15,936 bases of DNA from Acidimicrobiia bacterium (GTDB lineage: Bacteria; Actinomycetota; Acidimicrobiia; Spongiisociales; SHLN01), in assembly GCA_004283105.1 (NCBI GenBank), contig SHLN01000031.1, forward strand, positions 1 through 15,936. The letters run 5' to 3'. Below, one piece after another: positions 15,143 to 15,936 of this stretch; within the stretch, counting starts at the first letter, position 1, and each line of letters starts with the position of its first letter. The position numbers were made by a program, and so were the translations under genes. The notes beneath the pieces were generated by a model, which made no database searches, was not told the DNA's origin, and worked only from the letters and a program-made list of their open reading frames with translations.

Positions 15143-15586
15143 ATGCCCGCTACTTCCAACATCCTCGTACCCCTCGACGGCTCCGATCTCGCCGAAGCCG
15201 CAGTCGATATCGCGCTCGACATCGCTCAGCCCGCCGGGGGGACCCTCACGCTCTTTGTGGCAGCTGAACCGGCCGCCGCCGAGGCGCTCTACGCCTTCGC
15301 CGACTCCGAAGAGATCACCCGGGCGATGGCCGCCGATGCCTATCTGGACCAGGTCGCCACCCGCGTCGCCGATCGTGGCGTCAATACCGTCAAGACCTCG
15401 ACCGACGGCACCAACGTGGCCGAGGAGATCATCGAGCAGGCGACGGCCCAGGACGTTTCCATGATCGTGATGACCAGCCACGGTCGATCGGGCATCGGAC
15501 GGTGGCTGCTCGGCAGCGTGGCCGACAAGGTAGCTCGGTCGGCAACCGTCCCCGTGGTCATCGTTCCCTGCGCCGGGCGCGGCTAG
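15143..15586 (+). CDS. Universal stress protein (UspA family)
   Basis: This is a single Usp domain of 147 residues, cytosolic, from a family linked to stress, energy and hypoxia responses. The first strand 'ILVPLDGS' carries D12, which contacts nucleotide in ATP-binding members. The phosphate loop follows the family pattern with T111-S-H-G114, nine residues, then G124-S125. The first Gly of the textbook G-2x-G-9x-G-S/T pattern is Thr here. 'SATVPVVIVP' closes the fold. It probably binds ATP. AAGGA at 15132-15136 lies 6 bases before ATG 15143; the frame stays open upstream within the antisense of the SDR gene, which I ignore. Confidence 0.94.
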   Translation: MPATSNILVPLDGSDLAEAAVDIALDIAQPAGGTLTLFVAAEPAAAEALYAFADSEEITRAMAADAYLDQVATRVADRGVNTVKTSTDGTNVAEEIIEQATAQDVSMIVMTSHGRSGIGRWLLGSVADKVARSATVPVVIVPCAGRG

Positions 15587-15694
15587 CCGCCACCGCCCAG
15601 GAACGCGAAAACCAAAGCCCGAATCTTCCCCAAACTGCCATTTCTGCGTATGATGCCCCCCACCAACGGGGCCGGCTCGGAACACCACTCTTCA

Positions 15695-15722
15695 TTGATT
15701 GGTATTGAGACGTCCTCATAAC
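15695..15722 (+). promoter_or_regulatory. Possible promoter of the second lipoprotein gene
   Basis: TTGATT (15695-15700) and CATAAC (15717-15722) are spaced by 16 bases and lie 26 bases before the ATG. This is an AT-richer pocket in the 161-base gap after the stress-protein gene. TATGAT at 15649-15654 is a second -10-like hexamer without a good -35. Neither is strong. Confidence 0.35.
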
Positions 15723-15734
15723 GTTTCCTGAGGA
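15713..15734 (+). promoter_or_regulatory. Inverted repeat overlapping the ribosome binding site
   Basis: TCCTCA (15713-15718) pairs perfectly with TGAGGA (15729-15734) across 10 bases. The right arm covers the first part of AGGAGG (15731-15736), the ribosome binding site of the lipoprotein gene. If transcribed, this hairpin could partly hide the site. It could equally be a DNA operator, since AACGTT (15720-15725) sits near its centre, as in LacI-type sites. Both readings are inference. Confidence 0.35.
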
Positions 15735-15747
15735 GGAATCAACCACA

Positions 15748-15936
15748 ATGAAATCAAGAGGAAAGATCTTCACATGGTCTGCCCTGCTCCTGGTCCTTGC
15801 ACTGGTAGCGGCAGCCTGCGGAGGTGATGACACAGGTGATGACACCACCACGACCGCCGGTGGCGGGGGTGGCGGAGGCATCGAGATCGACGGTCCGATT
15901 TGGGTGTTGTTGCCCGACAGTGCGTCTTCGGACCGC
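15748..15936 (+). CDS. Sugar-binding lipoprotein, N-terminal part (cut by window end)
   Basis: Only 63 residues are visible and the frame is open at the window edge. They start with a lipoprotein signal (basic 'MKSRGK', a hydrophobic core, 'LVAAAC' with Cys24). An Asp/Thr/Gly linker with seven consecutive Gly follows. The mature start 'IWVLLPDSASSDR' resembles the first strand of periplasmic-binding-protein type 4 receptors (XylF/ChvE group) of sugar ABC importers. AGGAGG lies 11 bases before ATG 15748, the same unusually long spacing as in the first binding-protein gene at 917. ATPase and permease genes probably follow outside the window. Confidence 0.8.
   Translation, partial: MKSRGKIFTWSALLLVLALVAAACGGDDTGDDTTTTAGGGGGGGIEIDGPIWVLLPDSASSDR

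Noticed and set aside
15579..15590. GCGGCTAGCCGC perfect palindrome at the stress-protein stop codon
   Set aside because: It is a true 12-base palindrome, but as a hairpin only 4 bp can pair around a loop and no T-run follows. Chance is likely in this base composition.

Overview
The window reads as high-GC actinobacterial DNA, gene-dense and mostly in tightly packed operons. The two lipoprotein N-termini share the style 'LALVAAACGG' followed by Asp/Gly/Thr-rich linkers. That style suggests Acidimicrobiia or a close relative, which is an inference from style and not a phylogenetic placement.

Region 1 (about 1-8878, + strand) is a complete alpha-galactoside uptake and galactose catabolism operon. 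A DeoR/GlpR-type repressor gene lies behind a recognisable promoter with phased direct repeats. It is followed by a lipoprotein sugar-binding protein, two unusually large MalF/MalG-type permeases, a cytosolic GH36 alpha-galactosidase, galT and galK. From the first permease to galK every junction overlaps (GTGA, GTGA, ATGA, then 11 bp), so the five cistrons are probably translationally coupled. A 12-bp stem-loop with a UUCG loop separates the binding-protein gene from the permeases. The expected flow is: alpha-galactoside (melibiose or raffinose type) binds the lipoprotein, passes through the permeases, is hydrolysed by GH36, and galactose is handled by GalK then GalT. No transporter ATPase and no galE or galM is present, so these must be encoded elsewhere.

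Region 2 (8931-10445, + strand) holds a 504-residue protein with the layout of a MurG/MGDG-synthase-like GT-B glycosyltransferase. It has its own strong ribosome binding site 52 bp after galK. I cannot assign its function. It is the most interesting uncharacterised gene here, because GalT makes UDP-galactose and this protein looks like a nucleotide-sugar user.

Region 3 (10452-12585, - strand) is housekeeping: an NfuA/NifU-C-type Fe-S protein, a MeaB/ArgK-family GTPase and an enoyl-CoA hydratase with both catalytic glutamates.

Region 4 (12688-14288, + strand) is a two-gene unit, a Gfo/Idh/MocA oxidoreductase and a GlcG/HbpS (DUF336) protein. Region 5 has an SDR oxidoreductase (- strand) divergent from a universal stress protein (+ strand). 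The window ends inside the N-terminus of another lipoprotein sugar-binding protein, apparently of the XylF/ChvE type, so a second sugar transporter probably begins there.

No tRNA, rRNA, insertion sequence or CRISPR array was seen.
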